DNA of 64,000 nt from Diphasiastrum complanatum. Its lineage: Eukaryota; Streptophyta; Lycopodiopsida; Lycopodiales; Lycopodiaceae. Made by a program: the position numbers and the translations under genes. Location of the stretch: NCBI GenBank assembly GCA_029204225.1, contig CM055100.1, positions 52,592,875-52,656,874 of the forward strand, in the 5' to 3' direction. Below the pieces are notes generated by a model. It was not told the DNA's origin, searched no databases, and was given only the letters and a program-made list of their open reading frames with translations. Every line of letters begins with the position of its first letter. Within the stretch, counting starts at the first letter, position 1. Of this stretch, positions 14,196 to 26,331 are shown one piece after another.

Positions 14196-14603
14196 GTTTT
14201 AACAGACCATAACGTGCTTATCAAAAATTATATCAATGAACAGTGCAAATGGACCTAAAAAAGCGATAAAAATGCCGAAAAAACCATGTTGATGCGTCGA
14301 AATCTAGTTCATGCAATTTTTTAACCATTACGATTTAATAATTAACTTAACTGCATTCTAAAAATTATAGTCCTTAATGACTATAAAAAAGCCCATGGAA
14401 AACAAAAAACAAAGAGTGAAAAACTTTGCCAACCAAAGTCTCCAGCCCCCCTCCTCTCCTTCAACCTTGCATGACCAACTCACACTTTAAGAAAAGACTT
14501 ATAGTTAAACTAAAGTTCAACCCAACCCCCCCCCTCTTTTATCTTCCCTCCATCAACGAACTCGGGGCCCGAGCAACAAACGTGTTTTGCTGTTGTCTGA
14601 GAC

Positions 14604-14606
<3 letters not shown>
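14196..14606. other. Intron DNA without recognisable element
   Basis: AT-rich sequence between two LINEs. It includes short C and T runs (about 14430-14560). No supported gene. Confidence 0.4.
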
Positions 14607-14668
<62 letters not shown>

Positions 14669-15335
14669 AGAATTAGAATTATTATTATTAACGTCTTTTG
14701 GTACCCAAAGGTACATAAGACAAAAGAGAGTACAAAAGGTGAGGAGCATTGTCCGCATACGGACTTATTTACTAGTGAAAAAGAGAAGAAGACAAGAAAC
14801 TAGCATGTCTATCTCGCTATCTCTAAGAAGAAGAAGTATCCAAGCTTGACCACCAGCTTGCGAGGGTACAATGCACGAGCTTAACCACCTGCTCTGCGGA
14901 GGAGACTAGCTACGAGTAAGCTGAAAATAATGAGTGATAGTAGTAGTGGAGCGTGCTGTAGACTGGCGAGAAGCCCGTGAAGATCTAGTGATCTTGGATC
15001 CAGCAGAAGTATGTTGGACTCTCTGTGTCTTCGATCTCCGAGTGGGGACTTCAAAATCCAAAACGGAAATGTCCTCTCTGTCTCGCTTCTGGAAAAACTG
15101 GGTAATATGAGACTGGCTGTGATCCATATCTGTGGTAGGTAGAAGTGAAGCTCGTAGAGTATACATCTCTCTCAATAGAAGACCTACACATCTGGAGTCT
15201 GGATACTCGAGGAACGATCGCAACGTGAGAGGGGTATCTCTGTATAAACACTGGTAACGCCCCCTGATCTCATAATATACTGGACAGCGAAAGATGAAAT
15301 GGAACTCATCCTCCATCTCATGAAGAAACAAAACC
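14607..15335 (-). mobile_element. LINE delta, 5'-truncated 3' end with (TC)n tail
   Basis: On minus it starts at about 15335 inside the CCHC-like region (FLHEMEDEFHFIFRCPVYYE) and continues open to a stop near 14906 through LREMYTLRASLLPTTDMDH and FFQKRDREDISVLDFEVPTR. A 3' UTR of about 240 bp follows, with a hairpin GTCCG-tatg-CGGAC, the terminal hairpin GTACC-TTTG-GGTAC (14714-14701), GACGTTAATAATAATAATTC and a (TC)n tail seen as (AG)n at 14607-14665. The terminal motif lacks AATAAAG and has AATTCTAATT instead, typical of delta copies. The open C-terminal frame suggests a moderately young insertion. Confidence 0.8.
14690..14714 (-). other. LINE 3'-end hairpin (delta)
   Basis: On minus: GTACC-TTTG-GGTAC, 5 nt, GACGTTAATA. 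It has the same geometry as the alpha motif with stem pairs 1 and 3 changed compensatorily. Confidence 0.8.
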
Positions 15336-15900
15336 TCTGCTGTTTTTGCAGATTACACATGCTATTAAGGCGTTTCTACAGTTGCTTTACATCCTTACAT
15401 GCATAAGCAAACTATTGTTACAGATTTACATCAAGTAGGTTTTTCAAAGGCCGAAAAACAGGGTACATGCTGCCCAATTTTTTGCAAAAACCCTGATTTG
15501 CAGGTTGCCTCATCTTATAACTCGGGATAGGCTTTCCTGTAACCCATACCATCAAAATGATGGCTTTATTGACTCACACTAGCCTGAGAAACTTGTTAAT
15601 TTGCCAAAAATACAGCATAGTTCTGTAAATCACCAAAAACCCGCCTTGCAAACCCTATAAGAAAACACCAACACTTACAGCAAAAGATTAGTCTTATTGA
15701 GCCTCTTTCCTGCTTTTCTTGGCTTTAAGCCAAATCCGGCTCCATCGCAAAAGCATAACACATAAACCACAGTTATGTGAAGAACAAGAAGCCATAAAAA
15801 AAACCAGCATAGCATCAAATTGAAATTGTTGCTATCATAAAAGTGCTCTTAATGAAATAATCGGCAACATAAGTGATTCAAGAAAACTGAAACTTACTTA
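15336..15900. other. Intron DNA without recognisable element
   Basis: I see no coding match or repeat structure. The right end approaches the internal region of the minus-strand LTR element. Confidence 0.4.
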
Positions 15901-16326
15901 CAAAATGCCAATTTGAAGTCCTTAAAAACCAAATCGATTGTATACCTGGTAGTGCACATACCACACAAGCGATTGCACCTCAAAATACTGATTCTCGAGA
16001 AGAGGAATTTGAATTTTCACCACTTGTTGCTTACTCCACCGATTCCTCAAAAAATGTTGAGATTCCGTATCACACAACGGAAAAATCCCCACAATTCAGG
16101 TTCCTTCTTGAGCACAAATCAATGGCAAAACGTGCTTAGAACCGGCTCTGATACCAATATAAAATCCATAACCAAGGATACTGATGGTGGACAAACCAAC
16201 CCAACCAATCCTAGATCGAACAGATCTAGCCCCCAAGCTATATGAATCAATGGATTGTAATTAATTGAAGAGATTTTGCATTTGATTGATTCCCATTTTA
16301 TTGCTTTGATGTAGGGGGTCATCACT
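15900..16326 (-). mobile_element. 5' end of a small LTR element (LTR, PBS, leader)
   Basis: On minus, a roughly 170-bp LTR (16326-16157, beginning AGTGATGACCCC) is followed by TGGTATCAGAGCC (16156-16144), the initiator-Met tRNA primer-binding site of plant LTR elements, and then a leader-like sequence to about 15900. The short LTR recalls TRIM elements. No gag or pol is visible and the other LTR in this orientation was not found. Confidence 0.6.
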
Positions 16327-16422
16327 GCCGGGATGTAGTGATGACCCCCTACATCAAAGCAATAAAATGGGAATCAATCAAATGCAAAATCTCTTCAAAT
16401 AATTACAATCCATTAATTCATA
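16241..16422. repeat. Inverted repeat of LTR ends, about 86-bp arms
   Basis: The left arm (16326-16241, minus) and right arm (16337-16422, plus) are nearly identical beginnings of the same LTR, separated by 10 bp (16327-16336). The right arm is a truncated LTR copy and is followed after about 7 bp by a third copy. Confidence 0.85.
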
Positions 16423-16429
16423 CCCGACA

Positions 16430-16639
16430 GTGATGACCCCCTATATCAAGGCAATAAAATGGGAATCAATCAAATGCAAAATCTCTTCAATTAATTACAA
16501 GCCATTGATTCATATAGCTTTGGGGCTAGATCCGTTTGATCTAGGATTGGTTGGGTTGGTTTGTCCACCATCAGTACCCTCCTTTGTGGTTGCTTGTTTT
16601 GGCATGCTTAGAATAGGATCCTTGGTTTTGGATTTTATA
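16430..16639 (+). repeat. Third copy of the short LTR, longer form
   Basis: It repeats GTGATGACCCCCTA and continues through GGTTGGTTTGTCCACCATCA to GGATTTTATA. Compared with the minus-strand copy it has an extra segment of about 45 bp before the final 25 bp. It lies upstream of and against a LINE 3' end. No internal region follows, so it is a solo LTR or a fragment. Confidence 0.65.
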
Positions 16640-16920
16640 ATCAGCACAGCAGCAGCAGCAGCACAGCCTTGACATCTTGACATAGATACATATGATTATT
16701 ATGCACCACACTCTCGCATACGTGTCTATTTTAGTTTTTACTAGATGTTTTCTTTATTACAGTTTCGGAGACGTTTTATACGCTCCCATAGTTACGACAT
16801 ACTTGACATGTACTTCATTAGTCATATGCATTTTGGCATGGAAAAGACATTAATAAAGCTTTCTTCCTTCTCTCTCCCTCCCCCTCTCCCTCCCTCCCTC
16901 CCTCTCTCTCTCTCTCTCTC
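16640..16920 (+). mobile_element. LINE alpha 3' end with imperfect (TC)n tail
   Basis: Only the last codons of ORF2 (ending CTTGACATCTTGACATAG-like sequence shared with other alpha copies), the 3' UTR and the tail (16861-16920, mixed TCC and TC) remain. The upstream part is cut by the short LTR. Confidence 0.8.
16826..16859 (+). other. LINE 3'-end hairpin (alpha, one stem mismatch)
   Basis: ATGCA-TTTT-GGCAT, 6 nt, GACATTAATAAAGC. The fifth stem pair is disrupted (C to A) in this old copy. Confidence 0.8.
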
Positions 16921-17540
16921 CATTACACCTACCATTTTCGATCACTCACTCTTACACCTCTCACTTGGTCACATAACCTCATCTTCGCAAGTCCCATGCT
17001 CCTCTTCCACTTGTAAATGTGTCCCGTTTACCCACTCTGGACTTACAAAATACACCACAACCTTGTCCCAACTGCTCTCTTTGCACTATATATTGATGAT
17101 CTCGAGCGGATTATTCATGAGCAAGGTGGCGAGGGCTGTCCTCTAGCAGACATTATTATCCCCATTCTATTATATGTTGATGATGTGGTTCTTCTCTCAT
17201 CCTCTGCAGCTGGTTTACAGAGACACATTTCTGCTTTACATCATTTTTGTAAGCTTTCGGGATTGACGGTTAACAATAAGAAGACTAAGATTATGGTGTT
17301 CAACACTAATAGACAGCATATGAGAGGTGTGACTTTCTACTATGACAGGCTGCCGATTGAGATCGTCTTGCATTGTACCCTCACAAGCTGGTGGTCAAGC
17401 TTTGATACTCTTTCTTAGAGATAGAGAGATAGATACACTAGTACTTTATTTTTCATTAGTAAATAAGTCCGTATGCGGACAATGCTTCTCACACTTGACC
17501 AAAAGACGTTAATAATAATTCTAATTAAAATTCTCTCTCT
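16921..17540 (+). pseudogene. LINE RT fragment joined to a delta-type 3' end
   Basis: It directly follows a (TC)n tail. From about 17070 it encodes RT pieces LFALYIDDLERIIHEQGGEG, PILLYVDDVVLLSSSAAGLQ and KTKIMVFNTNRQ, closest in wording to the gamma copy at 52 kb, with YVDD for YADD. At about 17368 it switches to a delta-type 3' UTR (GTCCG-tatg-CGGAC hairpin, then CCAAAAGACGTTAATAATAA) with a short (TC) tail near 17535. The terminal hairpin itself is deleted. Either one element lost its middle or two elements are joined. Confidence 0.65.
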
Positions 17541-17544
17541 CGGT

Positions 17545-17660
17545 ATTTATCACACTTGAGATGTACTTATATGGTTGTATATGCCTTTTGGCATTAATAG
17601 ACGTTAGTAAAGCTTTCTTTCTTTCTCTCTCTGGTCCTCCCTCACTGACTGTCTCTCTCT
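17545..17660 (+). mobile_element. LINE alpha 3' end (last about 50 bp and tail)
   Basis: It directly follows the (TC) tail of the delta-type end. Only the terminal motif and a broken tail remain; the tail contains a tandem copy of GGTCCTCC(C/A)TCACTG (17633 and 17663). This is the third LINE 3' end in about 1 kb, all plus-oriented. Confidence 0.75.
17581..17613 (+). other. LINE 3'-end hairpin (alpha)
   Basis: ATGCC-TTTT-GGCAT, 5 nt (TAATA), GACGTTAGTAAAGC. This copy has the 5-nt spacer and a G in the TTAATA element. Confidence 0.8.
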
Positions 17661-18830
17661 CTCTCTGGTCCTCCATCACTGCCCCGGGAGATGGCGCTGG
17701 CCTAGCTCGGTGCTGCTCCCTGCCCACACATTCCGATCCGGAATGCTCCCGAATCCCGACATCGTTCCGGAACTCTCGTTCTTGAATGCTCCCAGAACAC
17801 AGCGTTTCAGAATGCGTTACGCAATGCATCTATGATCTGTATGAAAGCTATTGTGGGCATATGTCTGTGCATGTTACCTCGTCTTTGGGGCGTTGATGAA
17901 GTGAGTATGGATGTCGTAACATTTGGTCCACGCTATGCGGGATGAAGCTGACAATTTAAGACTTATGAGTGTTGAAGATTGTACATCTCCTTTGTTATGT
18001 CATGTATTATCCTAGACATAATATCGATATATTCATTTCACATATTTCCAATTTGTATGTAGATTAGGCAATTCTCCACAAATTTCCATGGTTTTTGTTG
18101 TTGTGCTCACTTGGATTCTTTTTTTTGCTTCTATAGGATGTTAGCTATCCGAGAAAAGTGGCTTGATAGGTAGAATTTCTGGAGTGTGCTCCTGGCGTTG
18201 TCTCGAACATTGGCGATGTGATGTGTCTCCTCATGGCAAGTCGAATAGCTATCATCACCACTAACATCGGCTTGACTTTGGATCTCTGTCCTAGGTCTCC
18301 TCCTCGAGAAGAAGGATGTATTCTAGAGTTGTGGTGTTACTGGGTGACTCCGTTGATCTGTCTGACATGGGTCTTGTCATGATAAAAACATCTTCCGTAC
18401 CACGAGTGCCACACAATGTGGATCCTTAGATGTGAGAGTGAGCACAATGTAATCGGCATGTCTCACTTACTCGGGGCGTCTCGAATGAATTTACGGAAAC
18501 AAAATCACTCTAATTGGACAAGGGGGGCATGGCCCTTCCCCAGTCAATGAGCAGTAGCTGCCTGTCTCATACCGAATATAGGGCCAATAAAAAGCACTCC
18601 TAAGTAATTTCATAGAAATCTGACAAATATGAAGGCGAAACACCAATGTAAAATACAAGTTTCACATCAAACCATGATTCATTCTCTGTAGAATCAACTT
18701 CTAAAGATGAAGACATTTGAGTCAAGTATTTCGAATGTTATGAGGTTGTAGAAGCAAAGTCATCTTCTGCTAAGACCACTATTTCAAGTCATGAAATTTA
18801 AGGATACAATTTTAAAAATGTAACTAAGGA
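17661..18830. other. Unassigned sequence between retroelements
   Basis: The first part (17661-17830) is GC-rich with GGAGATGGCGCT, also found at the start of beta-2 at 46.91 kb, so it may be a LINE 5' end. GAATGCTCCC occurs twice. The rest shows no coding match or repeat that I recognise. Confidence 0.35.
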
Positions 18831-18831
18831 A

Positions 18832-20870
18832 ATGATCAAGCTCAATGTTGTAATTAATATTACTATTGCGCCTAAGAAAATATTGAAGTTATCCAAATAT
18901 TTATCAGAAGAAAAACTACAAGCCTACACTGGTTTGCTAAAAGAATATCAAGATGTGTTCACTTGGTCAATGCATGATCTTAAGGGAATTCTGAAAAAAT
19001 TTGGAGAACATCGGATCGATTTGCAAGGTTTTCGAAAGCTGAATGCCGCAATCAGAGAAGACCATCACCCTTTGCCATTTACTGATTCTATTCTTGATCA
19101 AGTAGCAGGCCATGCACGATATAGCTTCTTGGATGGATTTTCAAGCTATAATCAAGTCTCTATTTGAGAGGAAGATCAATCCAAAACTACATTTACAACT
19201 TATTAGGGAACATATCATATCGACAAAAGCCTTTTGATTTGTGCAATGCACCAGCTACCTTCCAAAGAACGATGACTGTACTTTTTTATAATTAGTCTAG
19301 AGTATTCTTGGAAGTATTCATAGACAATTTTTGTGTATACAATATCAACAAAGACCATATATCTAAACTTTAAAAGATCTACAGAGATATCGACAGACAT
19401 CTTCATGTTTACATCCAAAGAAGTGCTACTTTGGAATGGAAGAAGACATTCTCTTTAGACATTGAATTTCTGAAAGAGGCATCAAAGTAGACCAAGATAA
19501 GGTCGAAGTTATTAAGATCAGCGTGAACCAACAAACTTGAAAGAACTACAAGATTTTCTCAATCTTGTCGGCGATTATAGACGATTTATTAAAGACTATG
19601 CATTCTTAGCTTCACCATTAACTTAGTTATTGAAGAATGATAGAAAAGAAGCTTTAGATCAATTGAAGCAAAAATTAATGGAAGCTCTAGTCTTACACCC
19701 CTCAGACTGGGTAAGAAAATTCCATGCTTATGTTGACATTTCTTCATTTGTAATTGCGATAATCCTTAATCGAAAAGATGATGCCAAGAAGGACTAGCCT
19801 GTATATTATGCAGGGTGTCAGTTATCCAGCTCGGAGATAAATTATTCAACAACAGAAAAAAGCATTGGGACTGATTTATACAATGAAGAAATTCCGACTT
19901 TATTTGCTCGGATATCCATTCGTGTTTCATGTTTAACACTTTGCGTTGAGATATCTTACAAATAAAGTGCACCTATTCAGACGAATTGCAAGATGGGTTC
20001 TCAGACGAATTGCAAGATGGGTTCTCTTACTTCAGGAATTTACATTTCAAGTAGAAACAAAACAAGGCAAGCTTCATACGAATGCTAACTATCTCGATTA
20101 AGTGGAAAAAAATTTAATGAACCACTTAGAGATAAGTTTCCTCATGAAAAATTGTTTATAATTAATATTGCAAATTCATTATATTCATATTTAATAGAAT
20201 ATCAGATCCATCAAAACTATTCTAAGGATTTCAACTTAGAAGATAAAGTTGTATTTCAATATAAAATCGGACCTTATACTATTATGTGGAAGATGCTGGA
20301 GGGCATTATGCTCTACAGAATACTATGACAAAAATATTGAATGCAACATATTGGTGGCCAACTGTGTATAAAGATGTCATAGCATATAATAAAAGATGTT
20401 GTTCTTGTTAGAGAATTGGAAAATCTACAAAAAGTATGCATTGGCCACTTACTCCAATATTAACATTTGTTCCATTCGATGGAAAATTGATTTCGTGGAA
20501 CCCATTAAACCTGTCACTCAGTACACCAAACGAAGATACATCTTGGTAGCAACTGATTATGCGACACAGATGGTTGAAGCTAAGGGGACTCAAAAGAACA
20601 ATACTAAGACAGTGACTGAATGCTTGTTTCAGAATATCATGGATGTCCACTCAAATTAGTCAATGATAGAGAAATGCACTTTTTAAATGAAATAATTCAG
20701 CTTCAGACAAAGCATTTTATGATTAAGCATCGAAAGACAACACCTTATAATCCGAAAGCAAATGGTCTGACAGAACGGGCTAATGGAATACTTTGCAAGA
20801 TTCAACATTCACCCTCAAACCTATCTCAAACAAAAAGCAAGGAGACAATCCAACTATCTCTGTACACCCT
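18832..20870 (+). pseudogene. Decayed Ty3/gypsy pol
   Basis: On plus one finds the pre-RT region (YQDVFTWSMHDLKGI), RT (HPLPFTDSILDQVAGHARYS and LDGFSSYNQVSI, then a stop), NLKELQDFLNLVGDYRRFIK, an RNase H trace with HAYVDISSFVIA and SSSEINYSTTEK, and integrase pieces (YILVATDYATQMVEA, PLKLVNDREMHFLNEI and TTPYNPKANGLTERANGI at 20740). Stops and frameshifts are everywhere and no LTR was recognised. It is the oldest-looking gypsy in the window and differs from the chromovirus copies at 35-59 kb. Confidence 0.75.
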
Positions 20871-22135
20871 CTCTAGTTGATGAAACTAGAACCCCATCAT
20901 CCACATAGAGAAGGATGGCAATCAATATATCGCCCAGTTTACAACTTGTACTGCCACATTACTAGATGATCCGCTCCAGATCATCGATATACATCCAAAA
21001 AGTGTAGGTGAAAGAGAGCAACCTTGCTTTATTCCGATGGTGCTCAAGTTCTGGTCAGAAATGCCATTGTCAAATCAAAAGCATCCCAGAACTCTCCCAT
21101 AAAGTGCCATGACAGCCAGGATAGTGTTCGTAGAAAACTCCAAATCAAGTAATTTCTGGATGAGTAAGACACGTGGAGCACAGCCAAAGGCCTTATTGAA
21201 GTCCACAAAGCAGCAATAGACTCGCTCTCTCCTATGTGTAGCGGCCTCAATAAGGGCTCAAAGTGTGAAAATATGATCAGTAATACAATAGTGGCCCAAG
21301 AACCCTACCTGGCCCAAAGCATTCAATCTCCTGGATTCTGCCTCATTGCTCATTGCTGACTAAAGAATGTTATCGTACAACTTAGCTATGATATGCCCAA
21401 TCATAGTAGTGCGGTACTTACCAGGATTCATGAGGTCACCATTTTTATGGATGGGATGGATGATATTGGTGCACCAAGAAGATGGGAAATCGGAGACAAC
21501 AGCACAATTGAGAAGGATGGCCAAAGTAGTGATAGTAGGTGGGCAACATGGATTAGTAATTCAGACTCAAGATCTCTAAGATATCTTGCTTTACAAGTCT
21601 TCATTCTCTTGATGGCTGCTAGGACCATATCCAAGGTGAAAAAGGTGAACGCAGATGGGCGAGGGGAAATAGAAATTGGAGCATCAATAAGTATAGTATA
21701 AAGTGTGGTGGCGCAGTCAATCCAAAGATGCAGGTCATCTAGGAGACGAGGTGGAGCCCGAGGGATGAACTCAAGCCAAAAGGCGCTTGTGGAAGAGTTG
21801 TAAAGGAGATCAACGAGGCGTTTCTCCTTAGAAACTTTGTAGGCATGCTTTTTACGAAAAAGTATACGATGAGAGGAAACGACGGGTGGAACAGAAGAAG
21901 AGTGTGTGTGTGTGTGTGTGTGGCATTCATCATCAAACCAGGGAGGTTATGGAGGTCTGGAGGAAGTGCAGAGGTTTTTTTTTTTTTATGAGGTTTGGAA
22001 GGGAAGGCCAGTGAGGCAGCGGTGTGAAGTGAGGTTGTGGAAAATAGTCGAAGGAATATGTGGGTGCACGATGAAGTATGTGATCCGGAGACAATTGTGA
22101 TGTCAAGATTGTTATGGCCATATTATGTTAAGGAC
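20870..22135 (-). pseudogene. LINE alpha-type fragment, minus strand
   Basis: From high to low coordinates: TSLHTAASLAFPSKPHKKKK, the linker with a (GT)n/(CA)n run (21903-21922), SAFWLEFIPRAPPRLLDDLH, MVLAAIKRMKTCKARYL, LESELLIHVA, the NIIHPIHKNGD-type region, RT pieces and the GCP-LSP region ending near 20890. Many frameshifts. Neither 5' end nor 3' UTR and tail are present. The sequence matches alpha wording, but with more divergence than the copies at 40 kb. Confidence 0.75.
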
Positions 22136-24439
22136 ATGGAGGAGTCCTAATATGGTAGACCGGCCCTCTGGTGTTCGAGATTATTGGTCACACCGAGATT
22201 TAATTCCATGTCGAGGCCTGTTTGTGAGTAATGACCATGAGAGGACCCAGACACTCTAATTGAGACATATGGAGTAGTGCATGTACATGTGACGAATATA
22301 GGCAAGAGGACTACATGAAGAGATGTGAGATCCATTAAGTCTCAGACAATTATAACTTAATCCAAAGTACTGCAGTTACTCTAACAAGTTAATAGCCCCA
22401 TTTCTAGCATCACATGCAAGAAATATAAAATCTATCTGTATCTCAATAGATTTATCAGTCCCATAAATCCAAAGATTTTGATTGATTGAATTATTTTAGA
22501 ATATTTGGATATTCTAAGAATATTTCTACCAAGAAGCACTATTATCTACAAGAAATTGTGGATAGGAATTAGACTATTAGAAAAATGAATTTTCTTTAGC
22601 TGTTGGACTTGGTCTCAGAAATAAAGAATTAATTCACCGAGTGGTTCATGTAATTTGGATTACATGAAGGTGATGAACTTTTATTTGGAGAAAATCAACC
22701 CGTTTGGAATATTTATTGCTTAGTGTATCTTTGGATTTTGAGTTGGTACTCCTGTGTAGAGTCAAGCAATTGTAGAATCGTTTCGTCTCTGAGTACTTAT
22801 TCAAAAGGAAAGATCGGACTAAGGATAATCATTACTAGTTAAAAGCTGAAAGCGTAAGGAATAATTTCATGTCTTCTTTTTCCCGTTCCGAGTACAGAAG
22901 CAGTTTAAGGGAGGAAGAATGAATGACATTACAACTTGACACCCCAATCTGTAGACGGCATGGAGAAAGGTATCAGCTTATAAAGGTTTTATTGCTTTTT
23001 AAATTCAAGTTTTTGGCATTGAGTGTTGTAGAGTTTTAGATACCATCATAAGGTAATCAAGTTGCACAAAATTTCTATAGATTGTACTATTCAAGTGGAT
23101 ATTCATGAACCAATTTATTTGATAGATTTTTGTTCAGATGGCATTTTATAACAAGGGTGAATCAAGAACTTATTCTACATGCATGAAACATATGAATAGG
23201 GGTACTCAATGAACTAAAAAATCCATGAACCAGGGAGTGTTTCACTAGTAGCAAGGTTCAACTGCACCACATCTAGCTCACCAATGAAACTTAAAAGTCA
23301 AAGATAACACTGAGAACACCAGATCTGACTGAGAATTCGTTTCTTGTAAGTTGCTGAAGTGAGTCACTGTGGAGATGTGCATATGAGCAAACAAACTGTT
23401 ACAGTCACAGCACTATGCAAGCATTCAAGTTTTCTTTACTCAAATAACAACTTCATTATACATGGTACTTGTAGAGTTTTGGTTTTGATGCACATTCATA
23501 TTCCTTGCATGTGAATGGAAAAGAGCCAATCAGCTTTGTTCTTTAGCTCAAGCGTTTGTCATAGCCAAGTTTGCCTTTCATGTTTGGAGAAGTGATAGAA
23601 ATTCAGCCTGTTGGTTTACTCTTTTGAAAAATCTACAATATTGTTTTGGGACATATATTCATGCATGGGACGCCAATGCTTTCTTAAGTAGATGTTGTAG
23701 AAGATAGTCCATCTGCGCATTCTGGAATTGAATATCAAAATATGTGGGTGGAATTCATAAAAAGATTTCATTCCTTGTTAATGATGTTTGGGCATTATCC
23801 TAGACCTGGCTTGCACTTTGAAGATCTGCCAACTCCACCATTTTTAATTCAACAGGCAGTAGAGCATGCATTGTTTGTTTCTTCCAGGCATTGTTCTAGA
23901 TTGAATATGGATTCACAAAGCAGTTTGAACCTGGTATCCTGAGTGTGGCTAGAAATGGGGCTTCACGGGCTGTTATAAAAAAAAATTACAATTTTTTTAT
24001 AAAAGCATTCCAGAGAACGAAGTCATTCAAATGAAGTTCCTCATTCCTCAAGGAAAAATAAGGACACATGTTTCAAATTTGATCTATCATTTATTAATTC
24101 ACTTTTGTACATACAAAATGAATCGTCAAACACACCCAACCCACCACCCACCTCCACACCCCCCCCAAAAAAAAACCACGTTATACCATAAACACTGATA
24201 TATGATAACTATTCCATACATGTACTAGTATTCTTTGAAAAAAAAGACATCCGTTTTGAGTATTGTTCCTAGTTTCGAAGCGACACAACTCGAGAACAAA
24301 GGGGGGCCACAATGCTATTCCAATGCAGCTAAGGATAACACGATGTCAACAAATTACAGGAGTGACTAGAAAAATATATCAAATTTGTAACACCAAAACA
24401 TCTTAAACAGCAGTCATTATCCAAAACACGAACACATAC
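22136..24439. other. Intron DNA without clear element
   Basis: AT-rich sequence within the giant Kelch intron. An open frame at 23742-23942 shows no family resemblance. A purine-rich AAGGGAGGAAGAATG near 22910 could be a polypurine tract of a decayed LTR element. A homopolymer-rich (C)n(A)n patch is at 24158-24176. No supported gene. Confidence 0.4.
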
Positions 24440-24592
24440 CCACATTGAGGACATGCAAGTCATCAAATAGCTTGCGATCATCGGTGAAACCACCAAAAAC
24501 AATCAGGTGTTTCCCCTGGCTTACAGTTGTGTGCCCTGCCCGTGGCATCAATTTAGAACCACTTGTCTTCAGCTCTTTCCATACACGTGTGT
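24440..24592 (-). CDS. Kelch gene exon c: one Kelch repeat
   Basis: The exon has 153 nt (51 codons), acceptor CTTTGACAG and donor G|GTATGT, phase 1. It encodes DTRVWKELKTSGSKLMPRAG, HLIVFGGFTDDRK and FDDLHVLNV. It is the last exon before the 23.5-kb transposon-filled intron. Frame and repeat phase continue exactly into the exon at 911-750, which is the main evidence that the two ends belong to one gene. Confidence 0.88.
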
Positions 24593-26178
24593 CTGTCAAA
24601 GTAAAAAATGCCTGCTCAGTTATCTTTCTAGGAGCTTGCTGCTCATTTCACTAGAAATTTACCATTAGCAGTAGGCAAGGACAGTTTGTATTTGCAATTT
24701 GGATAAGCGTCTTCATGTGATATTCCAATGAATAAATTGTTGCACAATTTTGTGGTGTTTTGCTATGTAGAGATTTTAAAAAATCTCAATCACATGATAA
24801 TCGCATCTCAACAATCACTTTAACTATAGTCATTGTTAATTATTAGACAATGGCATTAACAACAGATTTGGCTACAAAGTGATCTATAAACAGCGTAATG
24901 CAGAAGAACATTAGAACACTTTTCATGGCGTGCGTCAACATCAAGGCAGTGTTTCCATGGAAGTTCAAACACCATAGTAGTCTGCTTTAAAGAGCAAGAG
25001 TGAGCAAAAGTTACTATGTAGAAAACTCTGCCTGATAAGAGAACTTCACCTAACTCATCTAATGTTTCTACACAGACTGCTGACGGAAGCTAAGCCCAGA
25101 GTTGACAGCACACTTGTACATTTAGTTTTATTTTTTACATTCTTTGGGAAAAAAAGTCACAAGCGCAAACCCGATTGGATCAGCAGACCAATTCTTGCAA
25201 ATATATTTTGCAGTGCAGCAATCACAGAATCTTGATCCAGATTACCTCGCTGGTTGTGCTGCAGTAAAGAGCACGATTTTCCTTGATGTATCAACCTACC
25301 TAACATTTGTTTATATTTTTGGAACCATCTATTTGGATGCATGGGCTTAGTAAAGAAGTCAGGGACTGTCAGGCTGCAGCAAAATTAGTAAAACCATTTG
25401 AGCGTCGATTAAAAAGTAAACTAAAATACTCCCTTTCCCAATCTCTACTTCTGTTTATGCATGGTTAAACCCACAACAGATGATGAGAAAGACTGATCTA
25501 TGAAGGGAATTGATGGGGAACTCTCCGAAGAGCTTGTGACCAGCTAAAAGATGCTGCCACAAAGAGGTAAGAAAATAAAGCCTATGCAAGAGTTGTATTG
25601 ACTAATCATCGTCGATCAGATCTGATTAGGGACACTTGTATGAATCTTAGTGTGCTGGTAGCTTTTTGAACTCTCTGCACAAAGGGCTTCAAGATTCATA
25701 GCCTCCCATACGCAATGCAGTTAGACAAGGCACCATATATTTGGATTTCTTCGTCTGGGACCCACTAAAGCAAGGAATTTCAGCAATCAATGTGTGGCAG
25801 AATTGTAGACAAGAAATGTAAGATCAAAATTATAACCAGATTCTGGAACACACATAATTACGAAACAAGAAGGCTATCCCAGAGTACATGAACTTAACAG
25901 ATGGCAACTAATGTACATGGTTTCCCAACCGAGAGGGAAGAATTATGAGAGCTTTTCAGTCAGTTTACTAACATAAATTGTGTTCAGATCACATGGCTTC
26001 TTGACAAAAATAGGTGCAGCATAAACAATGCAGACCAAAAGTTTGCACTAGATACGGCACTTCAAAGACCAATACAATGTCCCATGTATTGAGGAGATGA
26101 AATCAATAATATTTGAGATTGAAATCAAATGTGTGATTATAAGTAAAAATTTGAAAGTTGAAACTCTCTAGCACATAC
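24593..26178. other. Kelch intron between exons b and c
   Basis: A 1,586-nt intron, AT-rich, with no recognised transposon. Splice sites are described with the exons. Confidence 0.6.
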
Positions 26179-26331
26179 CTACATCCAGAATGTGAACATC
26201 TGAGAGATACGAATTAGAACCATCTTCACCACCTAGAACAATAAATTTATTTTTGAAGGAAGAGCACGTATGGCTGTCTCTTCGAGCAGGCGGGGTCCCG
26301 AGTGTAACAAGCTTAGCCCAAAAAAATGTCT
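26179..26331 (-). CDS. Kelch gene exon b: one Kelch repeat
   Basis: The exon has 153 nt (51 codons), acceptor TTGTTACAG and donor G|GTATGT, phase 1 on both sides. It encodes TFFWAKLVTLGTPPARRDSH, CSSFKNKFIVLGGEDGS and YLSDVHILDV. Joined to the preceding exon the split codon gives Glu, so LNT-E-TFFW reads through as the family expects. It is too short and too AT-rich to stand out as an open frame on its own. Confidence 0.88.

Noticed and set aside
21900-21925. (GT)n run as a LINE tail
   Set aside because: It lies inside LINE linker coding (His-Thr repeat on minus), not at a 3' end; no terminal motif precedes it.
23742-23942. 66-codon open frame in the giant intron
   Set aside because: No match, no splice sites in the Kelch frame and opposite strand to the gene.
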